A stretch of 64,000 nucleotides of DNA from Undaria pinnatifida. Taxonomy: Eukaryota; Sar; Phaeophyceae; Laminariales; Alariaceae. The notes beneath the pieces are model-generated. The model was not told the DNA's origin and did no database searches. It saw only the letters and a program-made list of their open reading frames with translations. Both the position numbers and the translations under genes were made by a program. Location: contig JABAKD010000025.1 of assembly GCA_012845835.1 (NCBI GenBank), forward strand, positions 16,501,992-16,565,991, written 5' to 3'. Positions 28,351-40,090 of the stretch are shown here, one piece after another (within the stretch, counting starts at the first letter, position 1; the number at the start of each line of letters is the position of its first letter).

Positions 28351-28610
28351 GAGACCGATTCTATGATAGTCTCCCCCCCCCCAAACCAGCGATTTTGTTT
28401 AACGAACGTTTCATGGCTGCTCGACACCAGAAATGGTGCGATGAAATATATGTAGTCTATATATTAGTGTGTTTTCTTGTTTGCAACGGGATATCGAAGG
28501 ATGACGTCGGGGTAGCAAGGGGCGCCGTATTTCAGAAGATACGGCCGGGAGTTGGTTTCAAAACCGGCGATTTCGTTAAAGAAAAGTTGGGGGGCTACCG
28601 TAAAACGACC
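28351..28610 (+). mobile_element. MITE-B copy 2, inserted in the Copia-1 RT
   Basis: 260 bp. CTT precedes (28348-28350) and follows (28611-28613), and removing the segment rejoins the RT frame as RVIVL + GWGQLPGVDGG. The ends are imperfect inverted repeats (ACCGATTCTATGATAG versus GGTCGTTTTACGGTAG complemented). It matches 14466-14720 in inverse orientation, including ACGTCGGGGTAGCAAGGGGC and GGTTTCAAAACCGG. Confidence 0.8.
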
Positions 28611-29222
28611 CTTGGGTGGGGGCAATTGCCTGGCGTTGATGGCGGCAGCACATTAGTCTCCGCTTACAGACTCCAGAGCATCCGCAGGGTGCTGGCGATA
28701 GCTTCGGCCAAATGCAATCTGGCGTGCTGGCAGCTAGACCACAACACCGCCTTCTTTATGCCAATGTCACGGAGGAAGTGTGCGTTAAGACGACACCCGG
28801 ATTCAAAGCGTTCGACCAAAACGGAGTTTCAGTGGTAGTTAAACTTTTTTTTTAAATACCTGTGCGGCCTTCGCTAGAGCCCAATCAACTGGTGGGACAC
28901 AATGGAGGAATCGCTCGTGGAGATTGGCTCCAAAAGTCTCAAGTCAGACCCGTGCGTTTATACCTACTCGGACGGCAGCGACATCATCATGCTGACCATA
29001 TACAACGACGATGTTCTACTGCTTGGACACTATCTCACCGTTCTCAGGCGGGTCAAGCAGAGGTTGACGAGCCGCTCCTCAATGACGGACGTGGGAGACG
29101 TGTCGCTCGTGCTCGGGACGGGCGTCACCCATGGCCGTGAGAAGGGGGCGGTGATCGTTTTCCAGGAAAACTACACCAAGTCCCTACTGGAGCGGTACGG
29201 CATGGCAAAGCTGCAATCCTGA
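28611..29222 (+). pseudogene. Copia-1: RT palm
   Basis: WGQLPGVDGGSTLVSAYRLQ, VLAIASAKCNLACWQLDHNT, then SLVEIGSKSLKSDPCVYTYS and LTIYNDDVLLLG. The second motif holds the first catalytic Asp (QLDHNTAF). The YxDD motif reads YNDD, keeping both Asp residues but replacing the usual Val with Asn. Then VKQRLTSRSSMTDVGDVSLV and GVTHGREK. Frameshifts at about 28780 and 29222. Confidence 0.8.
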
Positions 29223-29975
29223 GTACACACCTGGTGTGTGAACAGAGCCTTCGCTGGACCAGCTGGAGGAGAGGCTTCTGAGCAAGGAGAAGAAGCAGCG
29301 TTTCCAGATCATCACGGGCTGCGCAATGTACCTCGGACAGGTAACTCGCTATGACGTCTTGCACGCCGTGGACCAATTGGCAAGGGCGATGTCCAAGCCG
29401 TCCAAAGCTCACATGGCGGCGGCAAACCACCTACTTCGGTACCTGGCCGGGACGGTGGATTTTTCCATTCCGTAACAGAAAACATATTTCAACTTCACGG
29501 CTTTTTTGGATTAGAACTGGGGCAACAACCCGGATAACGGCAAGTCGATGTCTTCATACGTTTTCTTACCCTCAAACGCAACCGGTGAGCTCCAAGGTGG
29601 GATAAAGGGGCCGATGGCGAAGTCCACTATGGAGATAGAGCTCATGGCCGCGGTGCTAGGGACGAAGGAGTCGGTGTTCTGTTCAAACACGACGAAGGAG
29701 CTGGGATTCGGCACGCGCTTTGACGGTGCACCACTATACAACGACAACATCTCGACTCTGCTCTTGTCCGGAAACGGGACCTACGGCTCGCGAGTCAAGC
29801 ACGTGGCTCTGCGGTACTCCTTCATCCAGGGGCTAATAAAGACGGGCAGAATCGACATCCATACGTAAAGACGGAGGACCAAGTCACTGACATCGGCATC
29901 AAGTACCTCGCTAAGCACCCACACGGCTGCCTCCTTAAGCTAACCAGCGAGTTCAAGGCCTGGGAAGTAAAGCAA
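29223..29975 (+). pseudogene. Copia-1: connection and RNase H
   Basis: Frames contain LDQLEERLLSKEKKQRFQ, TGCAMYLGQVTRYDV, SKPSKAHMAAANHLLRYLAG, then NWGNNPDNGKSMSSYVFLPS, AKSTMEIELMAAVLGTKESV and RVKHVALRYSFIQGLIKTGR, with the tail AKHPHGCLLKLTSEF. The RNase H Glu (STMEIEL) is kept. Frameshifts are present. Beyond 29975 no LTR could be recognised. Confidence 0.8.
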
Positions 29976-30499
29976 ACACTTTTTTTTTTCTTCTTGATGC
30001 TTTCGCGCGAATATGGGAGGCAGCCAATAGGGGAGTATTTTCTTTTCCTTTTTTCGAGAGTCTGTGCTACACACGGTAGCAGTTATTGCAACGAGTGACT
30101 TTAGTGGGCCCTTGATGCGTTTCGATCGATATTTTGTTATTCAGAGTATCTTTGTAGTATACACATGCATCCGCGTTGTCAAGCTCACCAGTGAAAGAGA
30201 ATAACGGTTTCAGCGACATCTCACTGCAGTAAGCAATACGTTAAGGAGTTAACCCCACGGTGGAAAACCTTGGTAACGAGAGTACTTGTTTGCGGCATTG
30301 CAGCAATATTTGAAAATGCGACATCCATTGAGGGGTAGTGCTAAGAGATGGGTGACATCAGCTTATTCCCATGATCAATGTTCAGCTGCGAATGTGCAGC
30401 TCTATGTTGTTAGCACTTGCTGCAGCACCACAGCAAAGTATGGTACGGAGCTATGCGATCTGTGTTTGTGACAGAGTATGTTACATCATCGTATCATAG
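29976..30499. other. No gene seen
   Basis: T-rich tract at 29980-29995, then unique sequence. An LTR of Copia-1 might lie here, but no partner was found. Confidence 0.4.
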
Positions 30500-30840
30500 A
30501 TGAGGTGGTTCACTCTGCTGCTTTGTAGGTATGTCGTAAAAATCGTTGGCAGCTCGTAATTCAGGGCACGGGGACAGCAGTGCCGGACCCAACGTTTCCG
30601 CTCGTCTTGATGAGGTCGAGCATCAGATTTTTCCGCCCTTCCCGTCTCTTGGATGATACGCATATATATTATTATGATGCGATATCTTCAACCAAAATAC
30701 GTGACGTTATTTTTGTGCTGATGAATGGGCATGGATAGTACGGATTGACACGATCTGCGGTACGAGAGAAGTTTGTATTTCCTCGTATTATAGATGGGTG
30801 GTTGGCTGTGATGGAGGCAGGTGGGTCACACTGACTGTTG
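30500..30840 (+). repeat. SAT325-family monomer
   Basis: Carries GGTCGAGCATCAGAT, CTTGGATGATACGC, ATGGGCATGGATAGTACGG, GATCTGCGGTACGAGAG and ATAGATGGGTGGTTGGCTGTG, the same order as the units at 35730-36090 and, inverted, at 36250-38050. Confidence 0.7.
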
Positions 30841-31436
30841 ATTTGGGATTTTCAGTATGACAGTTACTTACACGTTTCGTGCCGGTTCGGGATATTGGCC
30901 AATTGTGTAACACCTAGTACTTGGCTGGCATTTTTTATGGTAGACTGAGCTCTTCTTGGCACGGGCTCACTTGTCGACTTGCCTCTACCCCGTTGGGGCG
31001 TTTGAGAGACTAATACAATTACTTGACAACTACCCCGCTGGGAGCTAACGCACACTCTAGAGGAAACCGGTTTGGTCTAGCATCATAGAAGATTTAAGGA
31101 TCAGCAGTATTGAAACAGGACCATGCTCTCGAGGAAGCTGTAAGAATGGCTGGTGGGAAGGATCGTGGATTTGAACCCAGCTTTTGTGGAGACCAGCGGA
31201 GCTGAGCAGCAAGGTGAAAGAAGGAGTCCGTTGGGGAGAAGGAGAAATCCACCGCTGATGATATGGCAGGGAGGGATGCTGTACCGCCGTCGGAGCACAC
31301 ACTGCTGTGCAAGAGAAAAATGAGGTCATCACGAAAAGCATGCTGCTGTAAAATAAACAACGACAACAACAACCATACCGAGACAATACCAACAAAAAAC
31401 ATACCAGGTATGACGTATGTGTGGTTTCAATGTCTT
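30841..31436. other. No gene seen
   Basis: Unique sequence. ORFs on both strands around 31060-31400 are unrecognised. Confidence 0.4.
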
Positions 31437-31595
31437 GGCACCATCACCACCACCACCACCACCACCACCAGCTGAGCAGCTCCTTGCTGATGGTTCTGGT
31501 GGTGGTGACGGTGGCCGTGGTGGTGCTTCCAACGCCACCACACCAACACCACCACCAACCACACCACCACACCAACACCACCACCAGCGGAGGAG
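31437..31595. repeat. (CAC)n / (CACCAACAC)n microsatellite
   Basis: (ACC)10 at 31441-31472, then GGTGGTGAC and CACCACACCAACACC units, so complementary CAC and GTG runs lie near each other. Confidence 0.9.
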
Positions 31596-31954
31596 ATTTT
31601 TGCTCGCGTATATGTATGTGCTGGCTGGTGGTGCCCCATAGATATGCTTGCTACTATTAATAGTAGTATGGTATGTTGAAGACAAAAATGTAGACTATAG
31701 TCTATAGCTGGTATCATACGTGATACGTACTGCCTGATCGGACAACCATGTATTATTAATGCCGGTACCTAAACAATACCTGGTATGTTTTTCACTTGCC
31801 TGCGTCAATTTAATGATATGAATACCAACAGTAGTGTTATGCGGTTTAATCTATTCCAAGTAGCCCTGTGTTTCATATCATAATTGAAACACCCGAAATT
31901 CCTCGTTCCCATTCTGACACTCAGCCAAATGCTGGACACTCAATCTGACGAAAA

Positions 31955-33133
31955 GGTAGTTCGCCATGATCGTCCATAGTCATCCATGGTTACCCATGGA
32001 ACTGCCACGATTGCCCGTAGCAACCCCATGGCAATGCCATGGTCGCCTGTGGCAACCGATGGCAATGCTTAGGTCGCCCATGGGAACGCCACGGTCACCC
32101 ATGTCAATACAATGGTCAGTCATGGGATTGCTATTGTCGCTCCTTCTCGATGGGTTGCCACGGGCGATCACGGCAGTCCCATGGGTTTCCACGGGCGATC
32201 ATGGCAGTCTCATGCTTCGCCACGGGTGATCACGGCATTCCCATAGCAGTCCCATGGGTTGCCATGGCATTTCCATGGGTCGCCATCTGAGATCATGGCA
32301 GTCCCATGGGTTGCCACGAGCGACCATGGTATTGCCATGGGTTACCACGGGCGATTATGGCAGTCCCACGGTTTGCCACGGGTTATCACGGCATCTCCAT
32401 GGCAGTCCCATGGGTTGCCATGGGCGGTCATGGAAGTCCCATGGGTGACCATGGAAAACCATGGACGAACATGGCATTGCCATCGGTTGTCACGGGCGAC
32501 CGTGGACGACCATGGCAGTGCCATGGGTTGGTTGCCATAGAATGACTATGGACGACCATGGCAGTGCCAAGGTTGACCGTGGCATTGCCATCGATGACCA
32601 TGGATGACTATGGGCGATCATGGCAGTCCCATGACACTGCCATGGATGGCCATGGACAACCATCGTAGTACCATGGGCTGCCATAGGCGATCATGGTAGT
32701 CCCACGGGCGACAATGGAAGACCATGGATGACGGTGGCATTGCCATGGGTTGCCACGGGCGACCAGGGGTAACAATGGCAGTGCCATGGGTTGCCATGGG
32801 TTGCCATGGGCGACCATGGCAGTGCCATAGTGTGCCATGGATGACCATGGGCGACCATGTCAGTGCCATAGTGTGCCCTGGGTTGCCATGGGCGATCATG
32901 GCAGTCACATGGGTGACGATGGAAGACCATGGACGAACATGGCATTGCCATGCGCTGCCACGGGGGATCATGGGCGACTATGGCAGTGCCATAGTGTGCC
33001 ATGGGTTGCCACGGGCTATTACAGCAGTCCCATGAGTGACCACGGATGACCATGGGCGACCATGATAGTGCCATGGGTTGCCATGGGCGACCATGCCAGT
33101 GCCATGGGTTGGCACTGGCGATCACGGTAGTCC
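31955..33133. repeat. CCATGG-rich ~31 bp minisatellite
   Basis: About 38 diverged units of GCCATGGGTTGCCACGGGCG + ACCATGGCAGT. The palindrome CCATGG recurs at nearly every unit. Long repetitive ORFs (HGRPWQ..., GCHGRSWQ...) in several frames are shadows of the array. Confidence 0.95.
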
Positions 33134-33371
33134 TAGAGCCGGGCTACAATAGAAAATGGGGGTGCTCCGGCGTACCGCAAACCCCCTCGCCCCCGTGAGG
33201 GGCGCTGATCTATTTTTTACCCCCTACGCAAAAAAAACTCACGAAGAAGAACTTTGAAGTATCAGGCTAACCCGAAAAACATATTTTATGCCGCGCTTCT
33301 TCCCCTGCGTGGCAAAAAACTCTCACGGCCAATCAGCAATCGTCACGACTTGTTGCAACCTGATTGACACT
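33134..33371. other. Unique segment interrupting the CCATGG array
   Basis: Sequence without CCATGG units (CCCCCTCGCCCCCGTGAGGGGCGCTG and A/T-rich parts) between two parts of the array. No terminal repeats were identified. Confidence 0.5.
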
Positions 33372-33735
33372 GACGATTATGGCAGTCCCATGGGTGACCA
33401 TGGAAGACCATGGATAACCATGGCATATTCACCAATACGGGGTCATGAGGCATCCGTGGCGTGTCCTCGGGAATATGTCACGGATAACCAAGTTCCCACA
33501 AATATTGCCTTGGCATCAAATGACTCATGGCCCATACAGGGTCCATCGTAAATGCCATGGCAATGCCATAGTATTAAATGGCATTACCATGGCATGTAAA
33601 GGCGTGCCATGAGATGCCATGGCATGTCATGGCGCCTGCCGTGGCATGTCATGGTAATGCCATGAATGGCTCATGACGTGCCATGGTATTGCCATGGCAT
33701 TGTTATGGCACGCCATGGGCATGCCATGGCATGTC
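33372..33735. repeat. CCATGG minisatellite, second part
   Basis: One or two 31 bp units at 33377-33425, a 120 bp gap, then dense 10-14 bp units of GCCATGGCATG at 33553-33735. Confidence 0.85.
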
Positions 33736-33739
33736 CAAT

Positions 33740-33955
33740 TAATGTATGGGATCGAGCATCAGATGTTTTTTAACAGTCCGGTCCCTTGGACTTGTATCGT
33801 TTTAGTGGATACCTTAAACCCAAACGTGTGACCGTCCGTTCTTTGTTGGCGAAAGGGTATGGATGATACAGTATGCTAGGATCTGCCGCAAGAGAGAGTA
33901 TGTTACTTCCACGTATCATGGATGGGTGGTTGGCTGTGGTAACATAGACCGAGTG
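33740..33955 (+). repeat. SAT325-family monomer (partial)
   Basis: GGGATCGAGCATCAGATG to ATGGATGGGTGGTTGGCTGTGG, running directly into the 299 bp array. Confidence 0.7.
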
Positions 33956-35725
33956 GGGGCCTCCTGCATGTATGCCATGATTATCGTTGCCCCCTGAGAA
34001 GGGAGGCATGGGGACTCGTCGGGGGCAGAAGCTGAGCCTCTTACTCGTGGTGGCAGGAGCGTGTCAAGGTGTTATTCTCCCGTGTGTGCAAGATTCAGTA
34101 TTTTCTGTTTGGAAAATCATTCATGTCACAATTCTTCGTGTCAGTAACCGTTATTGTATTTCTCTATGGTTTGGATAATATCATTTTCGTATATGTCGTA
34201 GTGTGATACCGTACGGGTATGTATGATGATAGCTCGCACCGTAGTCTGAATTGGGGCCTGCTGCATTTATGCCATGAAGATCGTTCCCCCCTGAGAAGGG
34301 AGGCGTGGGGACTCGTCGGGGGCAGAAGCCGGCCCTCTTGCTCGTGGTGGCAGGAGGAGAGGGTTTCGAGGTGTTTTCCTCCCGTGTGGGCAAGATTCGG
34401 CATCTTCTCTTCGGAAAATCCGTTCATGTCATCAACTGTTTCGGTTAGTAACCGTCATTGTATTTCCCTATGGTTTCGATACGATCCTTTCCCTACCTGT
34501 CATATTGTGATACCGTACAGGTATGTTGATAGCTCGTACCGTAGTGGGAGCCTGCTGCATTTATGCCATGAAGAAGGTCGTTCCTCCCTGAGAAAGGAGG
34601 CATATGGACTCGTCGGGGGCATTAGCCGAGCCTCTTCTTGCTCGTGGTGGCAGAAGAGGGTGTCGAGATGTTTGTTTCCCGTGTGTGTAAGATTCGGCAT
34701 CTTATTGCTGGAAAATCCATTCATGTCACCAATTGTTTTGGTCAGTAACCGTCATTCATTGTATTTCCCTATGGTTTGGATACGATCATTTTCCTATCTG
34801 TCATAGTGTGGTACCGTACGGGTATGTTGATAGCTCGTACCGTAGTCTGAGTGGGGGCCTGCTGCATTCATTTACATGAAGATCGTTCCTCCCTGAGAAA
34901 GGAGGCATGGGGACTCGTCGGGAGCCGAGCCTCTTGCCTGTGGCGACAGGAGGGTGTCGAGATGTTCTTCTCCCGTGTGTGCAAGCTTCAGTATCATCTT
35001 CTGTTTGGAAAATCCATTCATGTCACGATTTTTTTCTAAGTAACCGTCATTGGATTTCCCTATGTGGTTAGGATATGTACGATCATTTTACTATGCGTCA
35101 TAGTGTGATGCCGTACCGGTATGTTGATAGCTCGTACCGTAGTCTGATTGGGGGTCTGCGGCATTTATGCTATGAAGATGGTTCCCCCTTGAGAAGGGGG
35201 GCATGGGGAATCGTCGGCGGCAGAAGCCGAGCCTCGTGTTCGTGGTAACAGGAGGGTGTCGAGATGTTCGTCTCCCGTGTGTGCAAGCTTCAGTATCATC
35301 TTCTGTTTGGAAAATCCATTAATATCACGATTTTTTTCTAAGTAACCGTCATTGTATTTCCCTATGTGGTTAGGATACGATCATTTTACTATGTGTCATA
35401 GTGTGATACCGTACCGGTATGTTGATAGCTCGTACCGTAGTCTGATTGTGTGCCTGCTGCATTTATGCTATGAAGATCGTTCCCCCTTGAGAATGGGGGC
35501 ATGGGGACTCGTCGGAGGCAGAAGCCTAGTCTATTATTCGTGGTGTCGAGGTGTTCTTCTCCCGTGTGTGCAAGATTCGGTATCATCTTCTGTTTGGAAA
35601 ATCCATTTATGTCACGATTTATTGTCAGTAACCGTCATTGATTGTGTTTCCCTATGGTTTGGATATACGATCATTTTCCTATGTGCCAAAGTGTGATACC
35701 GTACGGGTGTAGGTCTGTGTTGATA
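33956..35725 (+). repeat. SAT299: six-copy tandem array of a ~299 bp unit
   Basis: The marker CCTGAGAANGGAGGCATGGGG occurs at 33993, 34291, 34588, 34893, 35188 and 35487 (spacings 298, 297, 305, 295, 299). Each unit also has GTTGATAGCTCGTACCGTAG, CTCCCGTGTGTGCAAG, GGAAAATCCATTCATGTCAC and CAGTAACCGTCATTGTATTT. Units are about 85-90 percent alike by eye. ORFs of about 70-190 residues here are shadows. Confidence 0.95.
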
Positions 35726-35729
35726 GTTC

Positions 35730-36090
35730 GTGCAGGCAAGTCAATCACTTTGTTTGCTGTTTCGAGCTATATCGTGAGAATCGTTAACGGCTCGCGCAAT
35801 CGGAGCATGGGTGCGTGCAGGTGTCGGCCAGAGCCGAGAGGTTCTCACTCGTCCTGACAATGGGATCGAGCATCAGGCATCTATTTTCCACCCGTCCGCC
35901 GGTCTCTCAGATATATATGTTCCTTTCGATTGGCGACCTTGAACCCAAAAGGGTAGCCGTCCCTTTTTCGTTGGCGAATGGATATAGGTGGTACGGAACG
36001 ATGCGATCTGAGGTACGAGTATGTTACTTCCTCGTATCATTGATGGAGTGGTTGTCTGTCGGTCACGCAAGTTGTTCGCCCTGCTGTTTT
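35730..36090 (+). repeat. SAT325-family monomer, plus orientation
   Basis: Full-length unit from GTTTGCTGTTTCG to GTATCATTGATGGAGTGGTTG. It faces the inverted array that starts at 36250. Confidence 0.8.
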
Positions 36091-36249
36091 GTATACAGAC
36101 TATAGACAATATTTTTTTAGGGCCGTGTTATAGGGCCTAGTTTGGGTAAGCTATTATTAGACCAGTCTATACATAGACTTTCGCCAACAAAAAGTGGACG
36201 GTTACGTTTGTTTATGGTTCTATATGTCTAGTCTAATCACAAGATAGAA

Positions 36250-38050
36250 CGGAAAATGTATATGTCATATCCGAAAGACCGGACGGGTGGAAGATATCTG
36301 ATGCTCGATACCGTCGTCAGGACGAGCGAGAACCTCGGCACCTTCACTCTTAAGGACGGTTACGCTTTTTGGTCCAATATATTATATCAAGCGATACATA
36401 TCCAAGAGACCGGACGGGTGGAAAGTCTCATATATAGCAGATGCTCGATCCCATCGTCAGGTCGAGCGAGAACCTCGGCTCCGGCACCCCTGCCCCATGC
36501 CCCGCTTACGAGCCGTCAATGATCCTCAGGACACCGCTATAAACAGTAGCGTGAACCAATTACCTGCGCCACAGCCAACCACCCATCCATGATACGAGAG
36601 GGTAACAAAAACTCTTATATCGCAGGCCGTATCATTCCGTACCATCCATACCTATTCCCCAACAAAAGAAGACGGTTACGCGTTTTAGTTTAAGATATCA
36701 AACCAAAGTATACGCATCCAAGAGGCCGCCGGACGGGTGTAGAATATCTGATGCCCGACTCCATCGTCAGAACGAGCGAGACCCTCGGCTCCGTCACATG
36801 CCCCAATTTCGAGCGGTCAGCGATCCTCACGAAATACCGACGAACGATAACGGGAACCACCTCCGTGCTCCACAGCCCACCACTCCATCTGTCTGCGATG
36901 TGGGGAAGTAACATACTAGACTATACCACTGTAGTACGAGTACGTACCGCAGATCGTATCATTCCGTACAATCCATACCCATTCGCCATTAAATAATGCG
37001 TGCGACTACGCTTTTTGGTTCAAGATACGCACTCAAAAGATACGTGTTCAAGGGACCGGACGGGTGGAAATTATCTTATACTCGATTCCATCGTCAGGAC
37101 GCGAGCGAGAACGTCGGCCCAGGCACTTCTGCTCCGCTTACGAGTCTTTTAACAATCCTCACGACAATACAGCAGCTGTAATAGCTACAAACGGCAGAGT
37201 GAATCGCATGTCCTCACCACAGCCAACCGTCCTTCGATGAAACGAAGAGGTTCACGAACTCTCTCCTCATGCAGATGGTATCATTCCGTACCTCATCCAT
37301 ACCCATAGGCCATAAGAAAAAGCACCGTTACGCATTTTGATTCAAGAATCTAATCAAACTTTGATATAGACTATATCCAAGAGACCGGACGAGTGGGAAC
37401 AGCATTCATTTATTTGATTATGCTCTGTTAATCCTGCCCCCATGTTACGAGCGGTCGACGATCGTCACGAAATACCTATGAAACAGCAGGGTGAACCACA
37501 TCCTGCCTGCACCACAGCCTACTGCTTCATGTATGATACGAGGAAGTAACGTACTCGTACCGCAGCTCGTATCATCCAGTACCATACCTACCCATTCGAC
37601 ATCAAAACGAGGATGGTTACGCTTTTTGGTTCAAGATACCCAATTAAAGATACATTTCCAAGGGAGCGGACGGGTGGAAAATATCTGATGCTCGACCCCA
37701 TCGTCAGGACAAGGGAGAACCTCGCCTCCAGCACTCTTGCCCCCATGCCCCACCTACGGGCGGTCAATGATCCTCACGGCATACATTCGTACAAAACAGT
37801 AGGAACTGCCACTTGCCTCCACCACAACCAACCGCCCCATCTGGGATATGAGGAAGCAACGCACTCGTACCGCAGATCGTATCATTCCGTACTCTCCACG
37901 CCCCGTCGCCAACCAAAAGTGGACGGTTTGGTTCAGGATATCCAATCAACAGGCGGAACGGACGAGCAAGAACCTTGTCTCCGGCACTCCTGCCCCCATG
38001 TTCCCCACTTACGAGCGGCCGAAAATCCTCTCCGCATTAGCGCAGGCCGA
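36250..38050 (-). repeat. SAT325: tandem array of a ~325 bp unit, minus orientation
   Basis: The marker GACCGGACGGGTGG (or a close variant) occurs at 36277, 36408, 36731, 37054, 37384 and 37667 (spacings 131, 323, 323, 330, 283). Other shared blocks are GATGCTCGA-CC-TCGTCAGGAC, GCGAGAACCTCGGC, CACAGCCAACCACCC and CGCAGATCGTATCATTCCGTA. Confidence 0.9.
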
Positions 38051-38059
38051 GCAAGTGCA

Positions 38060-39440
38060 ACGAACGTTAGATACGCATACTTGTCGTGTGGTTTGCCGGT
38101 CGCCTAGGTTTCTGTACGGCAGCGTTCTTGCGTCCCCGCTCCGCCTTGCTGTATTGTTTATTTAGGCCCGAGGTTATAGACTTCGTCCCTCGACGATCGT
38201 TTCCCGATTCAGCGTCAGCCACAGTGATCGTTTTTTCTGTGCCCATCCTTCCCGCACGCTATTGCGTAGATCTTGACGGTGTGTGCTATGTTGTGTGTTC
38301 TTTGTATTTCCCTTTGCGCGCCCAGAGTAGGCCGAATTTCGCATGCGTCAGTCCCGCACGCTTGTTCATGCGACTGAATATTTTGCCGGTTCTCCAGGGT
38401 GTTCCACCTTGATTTTCAGTTCCTATCCTCATTACTAGAGTGAGCTGCGGCGCGTAGGTACGTAGTAAACTTTCTGCCTCTTTTCCGTGTGTGGGCTGGA
38501 AGTGCTTCGTGTTTTCGCCGTGGATTGCCCTGGCTAGAAGTGCTTCGCGCCTTCGCCGTGGGTCGGGTACCAGAGGTTTGTGTTATGCCTTTATACTTCA
38601 GTAGCAGACCTGTATTAATTTACCCTGGTTCCAAGTGCATTGCAAATTTGGCATGGCTTGCCCCGGTTTGAAGTGCGTCAAGCCTTCGCCGTGGGTCCGG
38701 CAGCAGATGTGCGTTTTTGTATATTATCAGTAGCAGAACGGTGTTTTGCCTGACTAGTCCTAGCTCATGTTGCTAGTTATACGAACGGCACTGCTCCCAC
38801 AAGTATGGTTATTCGTTTTCAGCTTTCCGGTGATTCTGGCTTGTTCTTTTGGCTTTCACGTACCAGTACGCTCAGCACATTCTTCAGATGTTTGGTGTCT
38901 GAAAAGCCTTGTACGCGTCCCATTGGCTTTTACCTACCGGTATGTTTGGAATTTTGACATCTGCTTCGAATTATACCTGGTACGCGTTTTGGGATTGCCA
39001 CGTACCGATACTTTCGGTCTTTTGATGCTTGCTTCGCATCATACGCGTTCTATTGGCCTCACGGCCTGGTCTGTGGGACATTTGGTGACCGCCTTGCTTT
39101 GCATCCGTCCAATTAGCTTCTGCCTTGGGAGTTAGAGCTGTGGGAGTGGGTTGTGAAGCGCCGCATCTTCGATCCATTTTCCAAACTCTCCGGATGGATT
39201 TAGATCCACCTGATGTGCTATGAATCTGCGTGTACCGCCCTTCAGGGTAGGCCAGTGATACGACATCCCCTCTCTCCCCTTTCAGCGTTATGATACATAG
39301 TCGCTGTTCCCTTTGCATCAGGCGGGCGTTATCGCTTGTCTGAACGAACGGCTCCGCCCCCCCTTTCGCCATAACGTATCCGGTGGACAGCAAACAGCCA
39401 ATACCATATATCATATGTAACATCCAATCAGCCCTCGTAC
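38060..39440 (+). repeat. Dispersed repeat DR1, copy 2 (inverted relative to copy 1)
   Basis: See 18465-19725. Collinear over about 1.25 kb in opposite orientation, with an extra ~80-120 bp of internally repeated sequence (CGTACCAGTACGCTCAG / CGTACCGATACTTTCGG blocks at 38850-39020). Confidence 0.75.
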
Positions 39441-39829
39441 GAGTGTCCTTTGCAGAGCCAGAGGCACCTCTGTATAACAGTAGTCGGTCCCTAGGTCTAT
39501 ATTGCCCCAATACTGCTACAGCACGGCTGATCTTTAAATCAATTAATCAAACAATACTTGAACCGACATCGACTTTATATATCAATCGATTTAAACTAAA
39601 GAGCAATCGTTTTTTTCGTTGAGAAGCAACACGATCGTGGAAGCGGAAAGGGAGCCTCAGCCTCGACCGTACACCTCGCGGGTTTGGTCAAGATCCACAG
39701 CCATGGGTCACAGGTGATTGTCCGACAAGCTGGAGGCGACCCGTAATGGGAAGGGGGGCGCGTAGAGACCTCAGACCCTTCTGGGCGGCAGCCGTGTCTG
39801 GGACCAAGGCCAAGGCTACGGTAGGCGGG
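39441..39829. other. No gene seen
   Basis: A/T-rich then G-rich unique sequence. Confidence 0.4.
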
Positions 39830-40090
39830 GTAGCCCCTTTATCACTACCGGGTTTGAGGCACTCGTACCAGTTACTGTACAACCTCACTGACAAAAACCT
39901 TCTTTAGGTGATAGATTGGGCGCAGCGAATCTTAACATTCAATTGCGGAATCATATCGCAACATTCAAACAGCACTCGAAAGCTGAAGACCGCAATGGAA
40001 CCGGGGGTCAGTCGCGCGAGCGAGTGACCCCAAGCCACTGCCAATAAAGCCCTCAAACGTGACCCCTCTACTGAAGGCACGGCCCTGCGA
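39830..40090 (+). repeat. Dispersed repeat DR3, copy 3
   Basis: ACTACCGGGTTTGAGGCACT, TTGGGCGCAGCG and GGGGGTCAGTCGCGCGAGCG...GTGACCCC match copies at 3.6 and 7.0 kb. Confidence 0.55.

Noticed and set aside
31140-31190. Minus-strand tRNA suggested by GGGTTCAAATCC
   Set aside because: The T stem does not pair well and no box A lies at the right distance.
31970-33130. Many long ORFs with HGRPWQ / GCHGRSWQ repeats
   Set aside because: All frames of the CCATGG minisatellite are open; no non-repeat coding sequence.
33980-35720. 195-residue plus ORF and relatives, candidate repeated gene
   Set aside because: They are shadows of the 299 bp satellite; frames are not conserved between units, whose length is not a multiple of three in every case.
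33956-38050. CRISPR-like array
   Set aside because: Whole 300 bp units are repeated without unique spacers; the context is eukaryotic.
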